From Lactobacillales bacterium (GTDB taxonomy: Bacteria; Bacillota; Bacilli; Lactobacillales; Streptococcaceae), in NCBI GenBank assembly GCA_031261705.1, contig JAISJD010000012.1, forward strand, positions 1-64,000: 64,000 bases of DNA. Reading direction: 5' to 3'. Below are positions 10,472-20,143 of this stretch, piece after piece (positions within the stretch are counted from its first letter, which is position 1; each line of letters starts with the position of its first letter). Made by a program: the position numbers and the translations under genes. The notes beneath the pieces are model-generated. The model did not search any database and was not told the origin of the DNA. It saw only the letters and a program-made list of their open reading frames with translations.

Positions 10472-11951
10472 TTATTAGACGTTCAATTTCTAACTTTGCT
10501 AGATACCGTCTCAATCGTTGCCAATCCATAATATCTGGAAAAGTGTGCAAAATAATTTGAGGAATCTCCTGCATTTTCTTGAAATATAACTCTTGGTCAC
10601 CAATAATGAAATCCGGTTGTTCCTCCATACTACAGACAAATTTGAGCCGCTGTTCTGTATTTTCAGAAATTTTCTTTTCAAGCATTGCCCGACGGATTCT
10701 TCCCATTTTCGAGTAAACCAAAACTTTCAGCACGGGACGATGATTTTCTATTATAGTCTGAACCAAGGTCCCAAAAATAATCGAAAGCCGTGGATTACCG
10801 ATATAGTAATTGATAAAATCATGTGTCTTACACTGGACTAGCTCGCTTTGAAATTTCTGATGAACGATGTGCCAGACGGGTTCCTTTTCTTGATAAACAC
10901 TTGCCAAGCCCTCTTCCCCGAACGGATCAATTGCCCCCTTATGCACTTGATAAAATTGAAAAAGTGGTCTCAAATTCACCGCCAGATAAAACAATTCATA
11001 CCGCTCAAGCTCTAACGAAAAAACTTGTTCAAACGTCGTTATCCAGCTCGTTACCGCTTCCTCTTCTAAATAATCGTTTAGTGTTTGTTCCTCTAGTTCC
11101 AAATTTTGACAATCTCTAAGTAACGGTTGATGAAAATAATGAATAATCAAATAGAGATAGTTTAGTTCATTTTTCCCGCGCAGAAGAAAACCCTGTTCTA
11201 TCGTTTTCTCATAACAGCTTAAAAACTGTTCCCAAGGATAAAATGGAGAGGAGGGTACCCGCCTTTTTGAAAACGAACGGAGATTTTTTCCCTGCTTTAA
11301 CCGAATTTCCGTCACACCAAGCCAAATTTTCAGCTGATTTTCTAACACATATTCGACTTCTAAATTTTCCGGATAGAGAATTTCTACCGCTTTTGACATT
11401 TTTTCTTCACTAACTTGAGTGAGTGGCCATTCGTCAAGCTGATAAATCTTCCAGTAAAGACAGAAAAAGAAGTAACGAATATTCATCTCGGTTCCACCAA
11501 AATATTCTTTTCCCCGAGTCGAAAACTTCACATCATAGGCTTCCAATCCTATCCGAATTTCCTTTAATTTCCGTTGCACCGTTGCCACACTATAATTTAT
11601 CTCACGAGCCATTTTTTCAACGGATTCAAATTCATCTAAAAACAAGGTTTCTAAAATTTGAAAAGCGGCACTCTGTTTGATGAAGTAGGAAAGGTATTTA
11701 TTCAAGTGAAATGTTGGATGAAATATCACCCCAATACTTTTTGAATGTAAGGTGATTTCAACATCTTGCATGGACAAATTTTCAGAGGTTTCTGCAAAAA
11801 ATAATTGAACAAGTGTAATAATTTTTTCTTTTCGCAAACCTGTCTTTTCCGTCAATTCTTGGTAAGTTTGTGTCACTCGTTGTTCTGAAAACAACGTATA
11901 AAGCAATCCCAATAGCTCACCATATTCCTTATCAATCAGCCATTCTTGCAT
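10467..11951 (-). CDS. Mga/AtxA-like transcriptional regulator with HTH and PRD-like domains
   Basis: A 494-residue cytoplasmic regulator of the Mga family, which in streptococci and Bacillus couples PTS phosphorylation to surface or virulence gene expression. The N-terminal winged helix region is followed by the second HTH around 105-140 ([20 protein letters not shown]). Helical PRD-like regions make up the middle, and a C-terminal EIIB-like segment begins near 410 ([19 protein letters not shown]). It overlaps the end of dtd by 16 bases and may be translated from the dtd transcript. Targets are unknown. Confidence 0.75.
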   Translation of the reverse strand: MQEWLIDKEYGELLGLLYTLFSEQRVTQTYQELTEKTGLRKEKIITLVQLFFAETSENLSMQDVEITLHSKSIGVIFHPTFHLNKYLSYFIKQSAAFQILETLFLDEFESVEKMAREINYSVATVQRKLKEIRIGLEAYDVKFSTRGKEYFGGTEMNIRYFFFCLYWKIYQLDEWPLTQVSEEKMSKAVEILYPENLEVEYVLENQLKIWLGVTEIRLKQGKNLRSFSKRRVPSSPFYPWEQFLSCYEKTIEQGFLLRGKNELNYLYLIIHYFHQPLLRDCQNLELEEQTLNDYLEEEAVTSWITTFEQVFSLELERYELFYLAVNLRPLFQFYQVHKGAIDPFGEEGLASVYQEKEPVWHIVHQKFQSELVQCKTHDFINYYIGNPRLSIIFGTLVQTIIENHRPVLKVLVYSKMGRIRRAMLEKKISENTEQRLKFVCSMEEQPDFIIGDQELYFKKMQEIPQIILHTFPDIMDWQRLRRYLAKLEIERLIK

Positions 11952-12406
11952 ACTTTTTCACCCTTATCTCTTGTATCTATCACAATAGTTACAGGTCCAT
12001 CATTAATGAGTTGTACTTGCATAGTTGCTCCAAATTCCCCAGTTTCTACACGAAAGCCTGCTTCACGTAATCCCTCATTAAATGCTTCATAGAGTGGAAT
12101 AGCTTGTTCAGGTCGTGCGGCAGTGATAAAGCTTGGACGATTTCCTTTTTTTGTATCCGCATATAAGGTGAATTGAGAAATGGATAAAATGCTTCCATGA
12201 ACTTGAGCTAAATCAAGATTCATTTTCCCCGCTTCATCTTCAAAAATACGCATCTTACTAATTTTTCGCACGAGGTAAGAAACATCTTCCATTTTATCTT
12301 CCTCATGAATACCGAGTAAAATCATAAAACCCGTGTCAATTTTTCCAACAACTTCCTTTTCAATCTCGACACTTGCTTGACTGACACGTTGAATGACTGC
12401 TTTCAT
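11936..12406 (-). CDS. dtd: D-aminoacyl-tRNA deacylase
   Basis: A 156-residue enzyme that hydrolyses D-amino acids mischarged onto tRNA. The signature segments [17 protein letters not shown] and [11 protein letters not shown] (the GPVT active-site loop) are intact. The last eleven residues ([11 protein letters not shown]) extend past the usual family end. Firmicutes commonly place dtd next to relA, as here, although 236 bases lie between them. Confidence 0.96.
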   Translation of the reverse strand: MKAVIQRVSQASVEIEKEVVGKIDTGFMILLGIHEEDKMEDVSYLVRKISKMRIFEDEAGKMNLDLAQVHGSILSISQFTLYADTKKGNRPSFITAARPEQAIPLYEAFNEGLREAGFRVETGEFGATMQVQLINDGPVTIVIDTRDKGEKVCKNG

Positions 12407-12642
12407 ATCCGTTTCCTTTCATTACAGAGCTAAGAGGAGTGATTAGAAATCGAGAATAATAGGAAAATCAAGTGATGATGTTCTTTATCATTACGAAATT
12501 TTAAGCTCCATTTCATTTCACATACAGTTACTGCTAACAGCAAGCTGTAAGTAGAACTAGCATGCTTTTCGTGCTCGACTTCTATAAAATCGATATTGGA
12601 AAGTGGTCACGTTATTTTGCTCATAACCTCACCACTTTTCAA

Positions 12643-14868
12643 TTAACCGTTTGTCCGTTTGACTGAATAAACATCTGGTACTGTTTTTATCTTATCAACA
12701 ATTTGTTTTAAATGGTCTAAATTATGAATCCCAAGAGCTACATGGACGGTTGCCATTTTATCCTTTGTTGGTTTGGCATCCACGCTCACGAGATTTTTCG
12801 TATAGGCGCTCACAACTTGTAAAATATCATTTAAAAGTCCCGCACGATTGAATCCATATATATCTAAATCTGCTACATAATCTTTTCCAGCTGGTTGTTC
12901 ACTCGTATCTTCCCACTCGACATCAATCAAGCGTTCTTCCACTTCTTCTTGATTCCGCACGTTTTGACAATCCGTACGGTGAATGGAGATTCCGCGACCT
13001 TTTGTTATATAACCGACAATCTTATCCCCCGGTACAGGATTGCAGCACCGACTTAGACGAATCAGAAGATTATCCACACCTTGAATGACAATTCCACCCT
13101 CATGACGAATTTTCATGCGTTCTGGTTCCTTTTCAACTTTGACCGCCTGATTCATCAATTCTTCAGCTTTTTCTTTTTGCTTTTCACGCTCGATTTCACG
13201 GCGTTCCTTTTCGGTCAAACGATTCATGACCGTAATCGGACTGACTTCGCCAAAACCAACCGCCGCAAATAAATCTTCTTCACTGTGGTAATTAAAACGC
13301 TCCAATACCTCCGTCATATGCGCTTTATTCATGAAAATACGTGTATTAAAATTATTTTCCGTTAAAATATTTGCGACCAATTCACGTCCCTTATTTACAC
13401 TTAACTCACGGTCTTGTGTTTTAAAGAAACGTCGAATTTTATTGCGAGCCTTCGTCGTTTTAACTAATTTTAACCAGTCACGACTTGGCCCAAAGGAATT
13501 TTGAGAGGTAATAATTTCAATAATATCTCCCGTTTTTAGCTTATAGTCTAGCTGAACCATTTTTCCGTTAATCTTCGCGCCCGTGGTCTTGTCACCAATC
13601 TGCGTATGAATACTATACGCAAAATCAAGCGGGCCTGAACCACTCGGAAGTTCCGTAACGTCGCCTTTTGGTGTGAATACATACACCTTGTCGCTAAATA
13701 TATCATCTTTCACAGAAGCCATGAAGTCCGTTGCATCCTTCGACTCACTTTGAATGTCGATAATTTCATGAAACCAACTTAATTGCTTGGTCATTGCATC
13801 GGGTTCGACCTGTTCGGTATTTCCCTCTTTGTAAGCCCAGTGCGCCGCAACCCCATATTCTGCAATCTCGTGCATTTCTACCGTCCGAATTTGAACTTCA
13901 ATCGGTGTGCCACGAGGACCAATGACCGTTGTATGAAGAGATTGGTACATATTGGCTTTAGGCATCGCAATATAGTCTTTGAAGCGTCCCGGCATAGGTG
14001 TCCACTTCGTATGAATTGCCCCCAGCACCGCGTAACAATCCTTAATAGAATCTACAATGACCCGAATCGCAAGCAAATCGTAAATTTCCTCAAACTGCTT
14101 CTTTTGATCCTTCATTTTGCGATAAATGGAATACAAATGCTTTGGACGTCCGTAGATTTCTCCGTAAATATCGAGTTCTTCGGTCGCTTCTTTGATTCTA
14201 TCAACCGCCTCTTCAATATACGCTTCACGTTCTGCCCGCTTGCTATTCATCAGATGCACAATTCGGTAATACTGATTAGGGTTCAAATAACGTAACGCAG
14301 TATCTTCTAACTCCCATTTAATGCGACTAATCCCCAATCGATGAGCCAGTGGAGCATAAATTTCCATAGTTTCCTGAGCAATACGACGCTGCTTATCCTC
14401 ACGTAAATGCTTTAACGTTCGCATATTGTGCAAACGGTCGGCAAGTTTCACCAAAATAACACGTAAGTCCTTTGCCATTGCTAACAACATCTTACGGTGA
14501 TTTTCTGCTAATTGTTCCTCATGTGATTTATACTTAATCTTCCCAAGCTTTGTCACACCGTCAACGAGCATTGCCACGTCCTCACCAAACGCCGCACTTA
14601 AATCCTCCAAAGTAACTTCGGTATCCTCCACGACATCATGAAGAAAGCCGGTCGCCACTGTATGCGGGTCCATATGTAATTCCGCTAAAATCCCTGCTAC
14701 TTGAATCGGGTGAATAATATAAGGCTCACCCGATTTACGAACCTGACCTTCATGCGCTTTTGTTGCGTAGTCAAGCGCCTTTTGGATGAATGCTACCTGA
14801 TTTTCTGGCATATATTGTGAAACAATGCGAATGACACCTGGGCCAGTCATATTTACTTCTGTTGCCAT
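12643..14868 (-). CDS. relA: Bifunctional (p)ppGpp synthetase/hydrolase
   Basis: A 741-residue Rel enzyme controlling the stringent response. In order it has an HD hydrolase domain with the HDVVEDT motif near residue 75, a synthetase domain with GRFKDYIAMPK near 310, a TGS domain from about 395, a zinc-finger region with SRCCNPVPGD and a C-terminal ACT domain. Both catalytic centres look complete. The start is the ATG at 14866-14868, with GGAGGTGG as ribosome binding site. The in-frame GTG nine bases upstream lies inside that site and is not a start. It is separated from the upstream operon by a terminator. Confidence 0.96.
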   Translation of the reverse strand: MATEVNMTGPGVIRIVSQYMPENQVAFIQKALDYATKAHEGQVRKSGEPYIIHPIQVAGILAELHMDPHTVATGFLHDVVEDTEVTLEDLSAAFGEDVAMLVDGVTKLGKIKYKSHEEQLAENHRKMLLAMAKDLRVILVKLADRLHNMRTLKHLREDKQRRIAQETMEIYAPLAHRLGISRIKWELEDTALRYLNPNQYYRIVHLMNSKRAEREAYIEEAVDRIKEATEELDIYGEIYGRPKHLYSIYRKMKDQKKQFEEIYDLLAIRVIVDSIKDCYAVLGAIHTKWTPMPGRFKDYIAMPKANMYQSLHTTVIGPRGTPIEVQIRTVEMHEIAEYGVAAHWAYKEGNTEQVEPDAMTKQLSWFHEIIDIQSESKDATDFMASVKDDIFSDKVYVFTPKGDVTELPSGSGPLDFAYSIHTQIGDKTTGAKINGKMVQLDYKLKTGDIIEIITSQNSFGPSRDWLKLVKTTKARNKIRRFFKTQDRELSVNKGRELVANILTENNFNTRIFMNKAHMTEVLERFNYHSEEDLFAAVGFGEVSPITVMNRLTEKERREIEREKQKEKAEELMNQAVKVEKEPERMKIRHEGGIVIQGVDNLLIRLSRCCNPVPGDKIVGYITKGRGISIHRTDCQNVRNQEEVEERLIDVEWEDTSEQPAGKDYVADLDIYGFNRAGLLNDILQVVSAYTKNLVSVDAKPTKDKMATVHVALGIHNLDHLKQIVDKIKTVPDVYSVKRTNG

Positions 14869-14896
14869 TTGTTCCACCTCCGAATAAAGTTATTGG

Positions 14897-14926
14897 TAAA
14901 AAAAGCTGGAAAGCATTCTCCAGCTC
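14897..14926 (-). terminator. Terminator of the DUF3013-prmA-rsmE operon
   Basis: On the minus strand, AGCTGGA pairs with TCCAGCT around an 8-base loop, followed by seven T. It lies between the DeoC-like gene and relA. Confidence 0.8.
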
Positions 14927-14969
14927 TTATAATTCTTATGAATGTTTACTATATTATAACAATTTTTCG

Positions 14970-15596
14970 CTAATTTTCAACTGCCTTGACTATCCGCCCG
15001 ACCTGACTTGCCCCATTCTCGAAGATAAGTTCAATATCGTCATTTGTTCCATTTTGAATATTTACTTGAATAAATAAATCATTTCCTCCGTCCATACGGA
15101 AAATGGTGGCATCATGCATAGCACTCTCTGTATCCACAGTATCAATTGCAATGGAGGGAATCTCTAAGTGGTTAACCACTCGTGCCAGATGAATTTTATC
15201 TATTTCTTTTAAATTCGCGGTTTCTATGCTAAAACGAAGTTCACTACTTCCATAAGCCAAGGGAGTCACAGTATTTTTCACTTTTTCTAAATGTGCCCAG
15301 TCCCTACGTTTCACATCGACAATTGATAAAGAAACTTGTAAAATATCGGCACCCATACGAAATAATTCCCCTGTTTCAAAGGCAATTTTAGCTATCGTTC
15401 CCGCCGCTAACGGATAATCAACGAAACTCCCAAGCATTATCCCACTACCCTCTAGTAAGGTTTTCGCTCGACTAAGATAGCTTGGTAAGACAAATAGTTC
15501 CTTTACAGAATTTTCTTTCAACTCGTCAATAAACGCTTTTAGCTCATTATCGGTCATATCATTTTGTGTTATTAATATCGTTGAAAAATCGCTCAC
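14970..15596 (-). CDS. DeoC-like TIM-barrel protein lacking catalytic residues
   Basis: 208 residues. The stretch LFVLPSYLSRAKTLLEGSG, then VDYPLAAGTIAKIAFET and GADILQVSLSI, aligns by eye with deoxyribose-phosphate aldolase (DeoC), as does DVKRRDWAHLEKV...SIETANLKEID. However, the catalytic Asp of the aldolase EIDMV segment is replaced (LQVSL). The Schiff-base lysine segment (vKTSTG) is replaced by AIDTVD, and the C-terminal barrel strands are short. It is probably not an aldolase. The GTG start has GGAGGTGA upstream. Last gene of the DUF3013-prmA-rsmE operon, 34 bases after rsmE. Real function unknown. Confidence 0.55.
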   Translation of the reverse strand: MSDFSTILITQNDMTDNELKAFIDELKENSVKELFVLPSYLSRAKTLLEGSGIMLGSFVDYPLAAGTIAKIAFETGELFRMGADILQVSLSIVDVKRRDWAHLEKVKNTVTPLAYGSSELRFSIETANLKEIDKIHLARVVNHLEIPSIAIDTVDTESAMHDATIFRMDGGNDLFIQVNIQNGTNDDIELIFENGASQVGRIVKAVEN

Positions 15597-15630
15597 GCTC
15601 TCACCTCCACCACAAATTTATTTTCACTTT

Positions 15631-16383
15631 TTATAATAATTCCCATTGATAACTAGCCGCTGCAAGTAGATATAAGGGCGCCGTTTCTGCACGCATAATT
15701 CTTGGACCTAAGCCAACGAGAAGCGCACCCTGTGCTTGAAATTCTTCAATTTCTTCAGGAGCAAAGCCTCCTTCTGGACCAAAAATAGCTAAAATTTTAT
15801 TTCCCGCTTGTGTGTGAAGAAATGTCTTGGCAAGATTGGCTCGTTCGCCCTCCTTGGCAGATTCCTCATAGGCAACTAAAACAGTATCATAGCTTTCAAA
15901 TAATTCGACCAATTGCTTTTCAGAGGTCAATAGTTCCACTTCTGGTGCATGTGTGCGGTGACTTTGCTCTGCCGCTTCTTGAGCAATCTTTGTCAATCGT
16001 TCCTGTTTCTTTGCTAATTTTTTTCCGTCCCATTTCACGACCGACCATTTGGCAGGAAACGCCTTGAACTCATGTGCACCAAGCTCGGTACCTTTTTGAA
16101 CGATTAATTCAAGTTTATCTCCCTTTGGAAAACCCGTCGCAATCGTAATATCACTAGGAAGTTCTCGCATGCTCTCCTCAAATTGCACTGCTTTATACAC
16201 CAGTCTATCGTCTAAGACTTCAGCAACCTCCGCAAGCATACTTACTCCATTTTGAAAGACGAGATAAGCGACATTCCCCGCTTCCATGCGCATCACATTT
16301 TTCATGTGGTGGACATTTTCATCTGCTACAACGATAAGCGGTTCCTTTTCATCATACGTCTGTTTCAAAAAATATCTCTGCAT
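15631..16383 (-). CDS. rsmE: 16S rRNA (uracil-1498-N3)-methyltransferase
   Basis: A 250-residue SPOUT methyltransferase that modifies U1498 in the decoding region of 16S rRNA. An N-terminal PUA-like domain ends near 70. The knot contains ATGFPKGDKLELIVQKGTE, then the AdoMet segments AIFGPEGGFAPEE and LGPRIMRAETAPLYLLAA. Two bases separate it from prmA, indicating translational coupling. Confidence 0.95.
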   Translation of the reverse strand: MQRYFLKQTYDEKEPLIVVADENVHHMKNVMRMEAGNVAYLVFQNGVSMLAEVAEVLDDRLVYKAVQFEESMRELPSDITIATGFPKGDKLELIVQKGTELGAHEFKAFPAKWSVVKWDGKKLAKKQERLTKIAQEAAEQSHRTHAPEVELLTSEKQLVELFESYDTVLVAYEESAKEGERANLAKTFLHTQAGNKILAIFGPEGGFAPEEIEEFQAQGALLVGLGPRIMRAETAPLYLLAAASYQWELL

Positions 16384-16385
16384 GA

Positions 16386-17357
16386 CTAGCCACCTACAAT
16401 CGTTCCGTCATGGTCTACATCAGGTTTCTTTAGAATCATGGCAACCCAATCACCTTGGATAAGAGTTTGTTCCACCACGAACCCGACATCAGCCATCGCA
16501 TCTACAATCATTTCTCGCTTATCTCTTATAATGCCGGACACAAGATAACGACCGTCTGGCTTTAATAACCGCCACGCATCCTCAATCATTAAGACAATAA
16601 TATCTGCTAAAATATTTGCCACAATCACATCTGCTTGTATTTCAATACCCTTTAATAAATCATTGGCTGCCACATGAACATCACTTGCCGCAGGGTTTAA
16701 GTCCATATTTTCTTGTGCGGCATTGACTGCTACTTGATCTAGGTCATAGGCATAAACTTCCCCCGCACCAAGCAATTTACTAGCAATACTCAACACACCT
16801 GGACCTGTTCCCACATCTAAAATGGTTTCACCCCCACGAATGACCGTTTCTAATGCCTGCAAAGTCAGACGAGTCGTTGGGTGTGTTCCCGTTCCGAACG
16901 CCATGCCGGGATCCATGCGAATCATGCGTTCATCCGACGTTTTTGCTTCATAGCTTTCCCAACTTGGTACAACGGTTAAGAAACGTGTGACACGTACAGG
17001 ATTGTAATATTTTTTCCAAGCGGTCGCCCATTCATCCTCGACGACTTCGCTCACTTCCACTTTATTTTCTCCAATATCTAAGTCAAAAGTGATTAGGTTG
17101 GTAATATTTTCTTTGATAAACGGTAAATATTCTGGTAAAAACATAGTTTCAGGAAAATAGGCACTTATCTCTGCTCCGTCCTTGATAAAATCAAAATGAT
17201 CCTTATCAAGCAATTCTCCGTAAGCATCGCCCTTATAATTTTCTAAATCTAGGGAATCTTCAATCGCAACCCCACTTGCTCCAGCTTCCATCATAATATT
17301 TGCGACCGCTTCGACCGCTTCACTTGCCACTGTCGCTTTAACTTCCGTCCACTTCAT
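16386..17357 (-). CDS. prmA: Ribosomal protein L11 methyltransferase
   Basis: A 323-residue AdoMet enzyme that trimethylates ribosomal protein L11. An N-terminal substrate domain is followed by a class I methyltransferase fold: MDPGMAFGTGTHPTTRL, the glycine loop ILDVGTGPGVLSIAS near 185, then VYAYDLDQVAVNAA and VIVANILADII. Middle gene of the DUF3013-prmA-rsmE operon. Confidence 0.96.
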   Translation of the reverse strand: MKWTEVKATVASEAVEAVANIMMEAGASGVAIEDSLDLENYKGDAYGELLDKDHFDFIKDGAEISAYFPETMFLPEYLPFIKENITNLITFDLDIGENKVEVSEVVEDEWATAWKKYYNPVRVTRFLTVVPSWESYEAKTSDERMIRMDPGMAFGTGTHPTTRLTLQALETVIRGGETILDVGTGPGVLSIASKLLGAGEVYAYDLDQVAVNAAQENMDLNPAASDVHVAANDLLKGIEIQADVIVANILADIIVLMIEDAWRLLKPDGRYLVSGIIRDKREMIVDAMADVGFVVEQTLIQGDWVAMILKKPDVDHDGTIVGG

Positions 17358-17378
17358 TTTACAATCCCCTATTCTTTG

Positions 17379-17867
17379 TTAATATTTTGGATAAGGTAAA
17401 TATTCTTCGCCACCTGCAAGCTGTAATTTTTCAGCTACCAGTGCATCATAGTCTTCTTTCTTCCATTTCAATTCAAACTCAATGACGTCTTCTTTTGTCA
17501 CATAATCAAGTAAATCACTTTGTCCTTCGTCCAGTACCTCTTTGAAGTAGGTAACAAATGCATCAATAGCGCCTTTTTGTAGTCCTTTCTTCTCATCATA
17601 AGGAATCGTTGTAAGGTAGTAATCCACATCAAATGTAGATTTTATCGGATGATAGAACAAAACCCCGTCCTCAATTTCAATAATGTCCTCTGAAGAAACA
17701 ATACCGTCTGCGTCAATAGATTCCTCGTGACTTTGATTTTCAGCAAACAGACGGACAATCACTTCAATCGAGTGATTTTTTTTATTCCAATCAATCGCTG
17801 TGTCGTATTCTGTAATTTTCTTTTGTAATTGTTCATCAAGATAGTCCAAAAAACTTGCTTTTGCCAT
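17379..17867 (-). CDS. DUF3013 family protein
   Basis: A 162-residue acidic soluble protein (MAKASFLDYLDEQLQKKI...). It matches the DUF3013 proteins that lie immediately upstream of prmA in many Lactobacillales. There are no membrane segments or recognisable catalytic motifs, and its function is unknown. It is the first gene of the four-gene operon. Confidence 0.8.
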   Translation of the reverse strand: MAKASFLDYLDEQLQKKITEYDTAIDWNKKNHSIEVIVRLFAENQSHEESIDADGIVSSEDIIEIEDGVLFYHPIKSTFDVDYYLTTIPYDEKKGLQKGAIDAFVTYFKEVLDEGQSDLLDYVTKEDVIEFELKWKKEDYDALVAEKLQLAGGEEYLPYPKY

Positions 17868-18027
17868 TTTTCATTTCTCCTTATAAGCTTCATCAACGAA
17901 TATAGAATGCGCTAGTTCATTGATTCCTACTTTTTATCATTGGGTGACCTTTTTATTTGTCATCAATCTCTGTTCATTATTTTACACGAAATCGCTAAAT
18001 AACGCTAGAATTGAAGAGATTTTCATG

Positions 18028-18036
18028 TGCTATAAT
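18028..18036 (+). promoter_or_regulatory. Extended -10 promoter of rarA
   Basis: TGCTATAAT carries a perfect -10 hexamer (18031-18036) with an upstream TG, about 38 bases before the rarA ATG. No good -35 is present at 17 bases, as is usual for extended -10 promoters. Confidence 0.5.
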
Positions 18037-18074
18037 AGAATTATCTAAAGAAGTTTAAAAAGGATGTGAAAGCG

Positions 18075-19355
18075 ATGCAACAGCCGCTAGCTTATCGGAT
18101 GCGTCCGAGAAATTTAGAAGAAGTCGTTGGTCAGCAACATCTTGTCGGTTCGGGGAAAATCATTCGCCGCATGGTTGATGCGAAAATGCTTTCCTCGATG
18201 ATTTTATATGGGCCACCGGGAACAGGAAAAACCTCGATTGCCAGTGCAATTGCTGGAAGTACCCAATATGCGTTTCGTATGCTGAACGCTGCCACCGATA
18301 CTAAAAAAGACTTACAAATCGTTGCAGAAGAAGCCAAAATGAGTGGCACGGTAATTTTATTACTCGATGAAGTGCACCGCTTGGATAAGACGAAACAAGA
18401 TTTTCTCTTGCCACATTTAGAAAGTGGTCGGATTGTTCTCATTGGCGCAACAACTGAAAATCCCTACATCACGATAAATCCCGCCATTCGTTCGAGAACG
18501 CAAATTTTCGAGGTCAAGCCTTTAAACGAGGACGACATCAAGACGGCGATTAACGAAGCGCTGACGGATAAAGAACGCGGCTTAGGTGAATACAAGGTGA
18601 ACCTTCATGATAACGCCCTTCTTCACTTGACACGTGCGACAAACGGAGATTTACGAGCAGCACTGAATGGTTTAGAGCTGGCAGTAAAATCTACCCCGCC
18701 TAATAAGGAGGGAATCATTGACCTGACTCTTGAAATTATCGAAGAATCCGTCCAGCGAAAAGCGTTAACGCATGATAAAAATGGAGATGCGCATTACGAT
18801 GTGATTTCCGCCTTACAAAAATCTATCCGAGGAAGCGATGTAGATGCAGCCTTGCATTATGCTGGTCGCTTAATTGAGGCAGGGGATTTACCCATCCTTG
18901 CACGGCGCTTAATGGTCATTGCTTATGAAGATGTCGGGCTTGCGAATCCTCCCGCTGCAGAAAGAACAGTTCTCGCTGTTCAAGCGGCAGAAAAATTGGG
19001 CTTTCCCGAGGCTAGAATCCCTCTAGCAAATGCGATTATCGACCTAGCCTTGTCACCGAAGTCTAACTCCGCCTACGTAGCGATAGACGCGGCACTCTCT
19101 GACATTCGTAGTGGAAATGCAGGTGAGGTTCCCGCACATTTGAGAGATTCACATTACAAGGGCGCTGAAAAATTAGGACGTGGATTAGATTATAAATATC
19201 CCCACGACTTTCCAAATGCTTGGGTCAAGCAGCAATATCTACCCGATAAAATCAAGAATAAAACCTATTTCAACGCCAATGCTACCGGAAAATACGAACA
19301 GGCACTCGGCGCGCGAAATGAACAAATTAGAGGGTGGCGAAAGGAAAAAGAATAG
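18075..19355 (+). CDS. rarA: Replication-associated recombination protein A (AAA+ ATPase)
   Basis: A 426-residue RarA/MgsA/WRNIP1-family clamp-loader-like ATPase acting at stalled replication forks. The Walker A GPPGTGKTS is near residue 45 and the Walker B VILLLDEVHR near 95. RSRTQIFEVKPL is followed by an arginine-containing sensor 2 region and the C-terminal tetramerisation domain (DVGLANPPAAERTV...). The start is the ATG at 18075, ten bases after AAAGGA. An in-frame GTG nine bases earlier is too close to the ribosome binding site. Gene order rarA-6S RNA-tRNA-Lys supports the identification. Confidence 0.95.
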   Translation: MQQPLAYRMRPRNLEEVVGQQHLVGSGKIIRRMVDAKMLSSMILYGPPGTGKTSIASAIAGSTQYAFRMLNAATDTKKDLQIVAEEAKMSGTVILLLDEVHRLDKTKQDFLLPHLESGRIVLIGATTENPYITINPAIRSRTQIFEVKPLNEDDIKTAINEALTDKERGLGEYKVNLHDNALLHLTRATNGDLRAALNGLELAVKSTPPNKEGIIDLTLEIIEESVQRKALTHDKNGDAHYDVISALQKSIRGSDVDAALHYAGRLIEAGDLPILARRLMVIAYEDVGLANPPAAERTVLAVQAAEKLGFPEARIPLANAIIDLALSPKSNSAYVAIDAALSDIRSGNAGEVPAHLRDSHYKGAEKLGRGLDYKYPHDFPNAWVKQQYLPDKIKNKTYFNANATGKYEQALGARNEQIRGWRKEKE

Positions 19356-19406
19356 CTTGATATTTATTAAGTTTCAGAAAACGCTTCAAAATTTAGAAAT
19401 TAATGA

Positions 19407-19435
19407 TTGCAGAAGAAATTTCAATATGATATATT
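19407..19435 (+). promoter_or_regulatory. Promoter of the 6S RNA gene
   Basis: TTGCAG, a 17-base spacer and TATATT (19430-19435), ending a few bases before the predicted 6S RNA. Confidence 0.55.
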
Positions 19436-19441
19436 GGTTGT

Positions 19442-19680
19442 AGGAAAGCTGTGATGTTCGATTGGTTCATCTAGTGTGTTGACCGAACATTTTTATTATT
19501 GATATGGGACCTGTCTTGTATCTTCATCAGTGGTATGCCTTATCTCTTGGTAACCCAATATGATAGATCGTGGGACCCACCTGCTTTAACTTGCGGGTTC
19601 AATACCACCGAACTTTCACCGGCATTAACGGCAAGTACTATTTCTTTAAAGATAAGCGGCCTGTTCGTTCAGGTTGCTTT
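19442..19680 (+). ncRNA. ssrS: 6S RNA
   Basis: A non-coding transcript between rarA and tRNA-Lys, the usual 6S RNA position in Lactobacillales. 6S RNA mimics an open promoter and binds the housekeeping RNA polymerase holoenzyme in stationary phase. The 5' segment GTGATGTTCGATTGG (about 19451) can pair with CCACCGAACTTTCAC (about 19605) to give the long closing helix, leaving a large internal bubble. AAGCGGCCTG and CAGGTTGCTT (19647-19675) then form a 10-bp stem followed by T5, a terminator. The exact ends are approximate. The call rests on context, closing helix and terminator, not on a covariance search. Confidence 0.7.
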
Positions 19681-19801
19681 TTATCTGGGCGAAATCGTTG
19701 TTTTTTTATTCTCCAGAAAAAAAGATTAAAAAATATCAAAAAATACTTGATGTTTCTTTTAATCTTTGCTAGAATCTTCAAGTAGGTTATTTTTAATCTA
19801 T

Positions 19802-19874
19802 GCCTTCTTAGCTCAGTTGGTAGAGCAGTAGACTCTTAATCTATGGGTCGTAGGTTCGAGTCCTACAGGGGGCA
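19802..19874 (+). tRNA. tRNA-Lys (anticodon CTT)
   Basis: A 73-base cloverleaf. Acceptor GCCTTCT/AGGGGGC (with wobble), D-stem GCTC/GAGC, anticodon stem GTAGA/TCTAT with loop CTCTTAA giving anticodon CTT, T-arm GTAGG-TTCGAGT-CCTAC and discriminator A. CCA is not encoded. It reads the AAG lysine codon. The relic island begins just after its 3' end, a common integration position, but no repeated tRNA end was found on the far side. Confidence 0.93.
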
Positions 19875-20143
19875 TTGGGTGCCAAACCCACAAGGCTGGT
19901 GACTTGTTGGCGGATTTATCCGTTTAGAAAACGAGTTACGCAGTCTTATTTTTTGTATCTCCACACTTTTTAGAAAGGCAGGCAAGGTAATACTTTCCGC
20001 TCCCTTCTTTTATTTATTAACGTGTGTTTTCCATTTTCCCCACCTACAATTCTTCCATTAATTCCCATTTCTCGTTTTTAAGCAACTGATTATATGTGAA
20101 ATCCACAAGAGTTTCGAGACAATATTTGGTGTATTTACGCAGT

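Noticed and set aside
12407-12642. Possible small RNA or terminator between dtd and relA
   Set aside because: AAAGTGGT/ACCACTTT and a second stem can form, but neither has a T-run or a promoter, so nothing specific is claimed.
13783-14295. A 170-codon frame antisense to relA
   Set aside because: It is the complement of conserved synthetase-domain codons and has no ribosome binding site or protein-like character.
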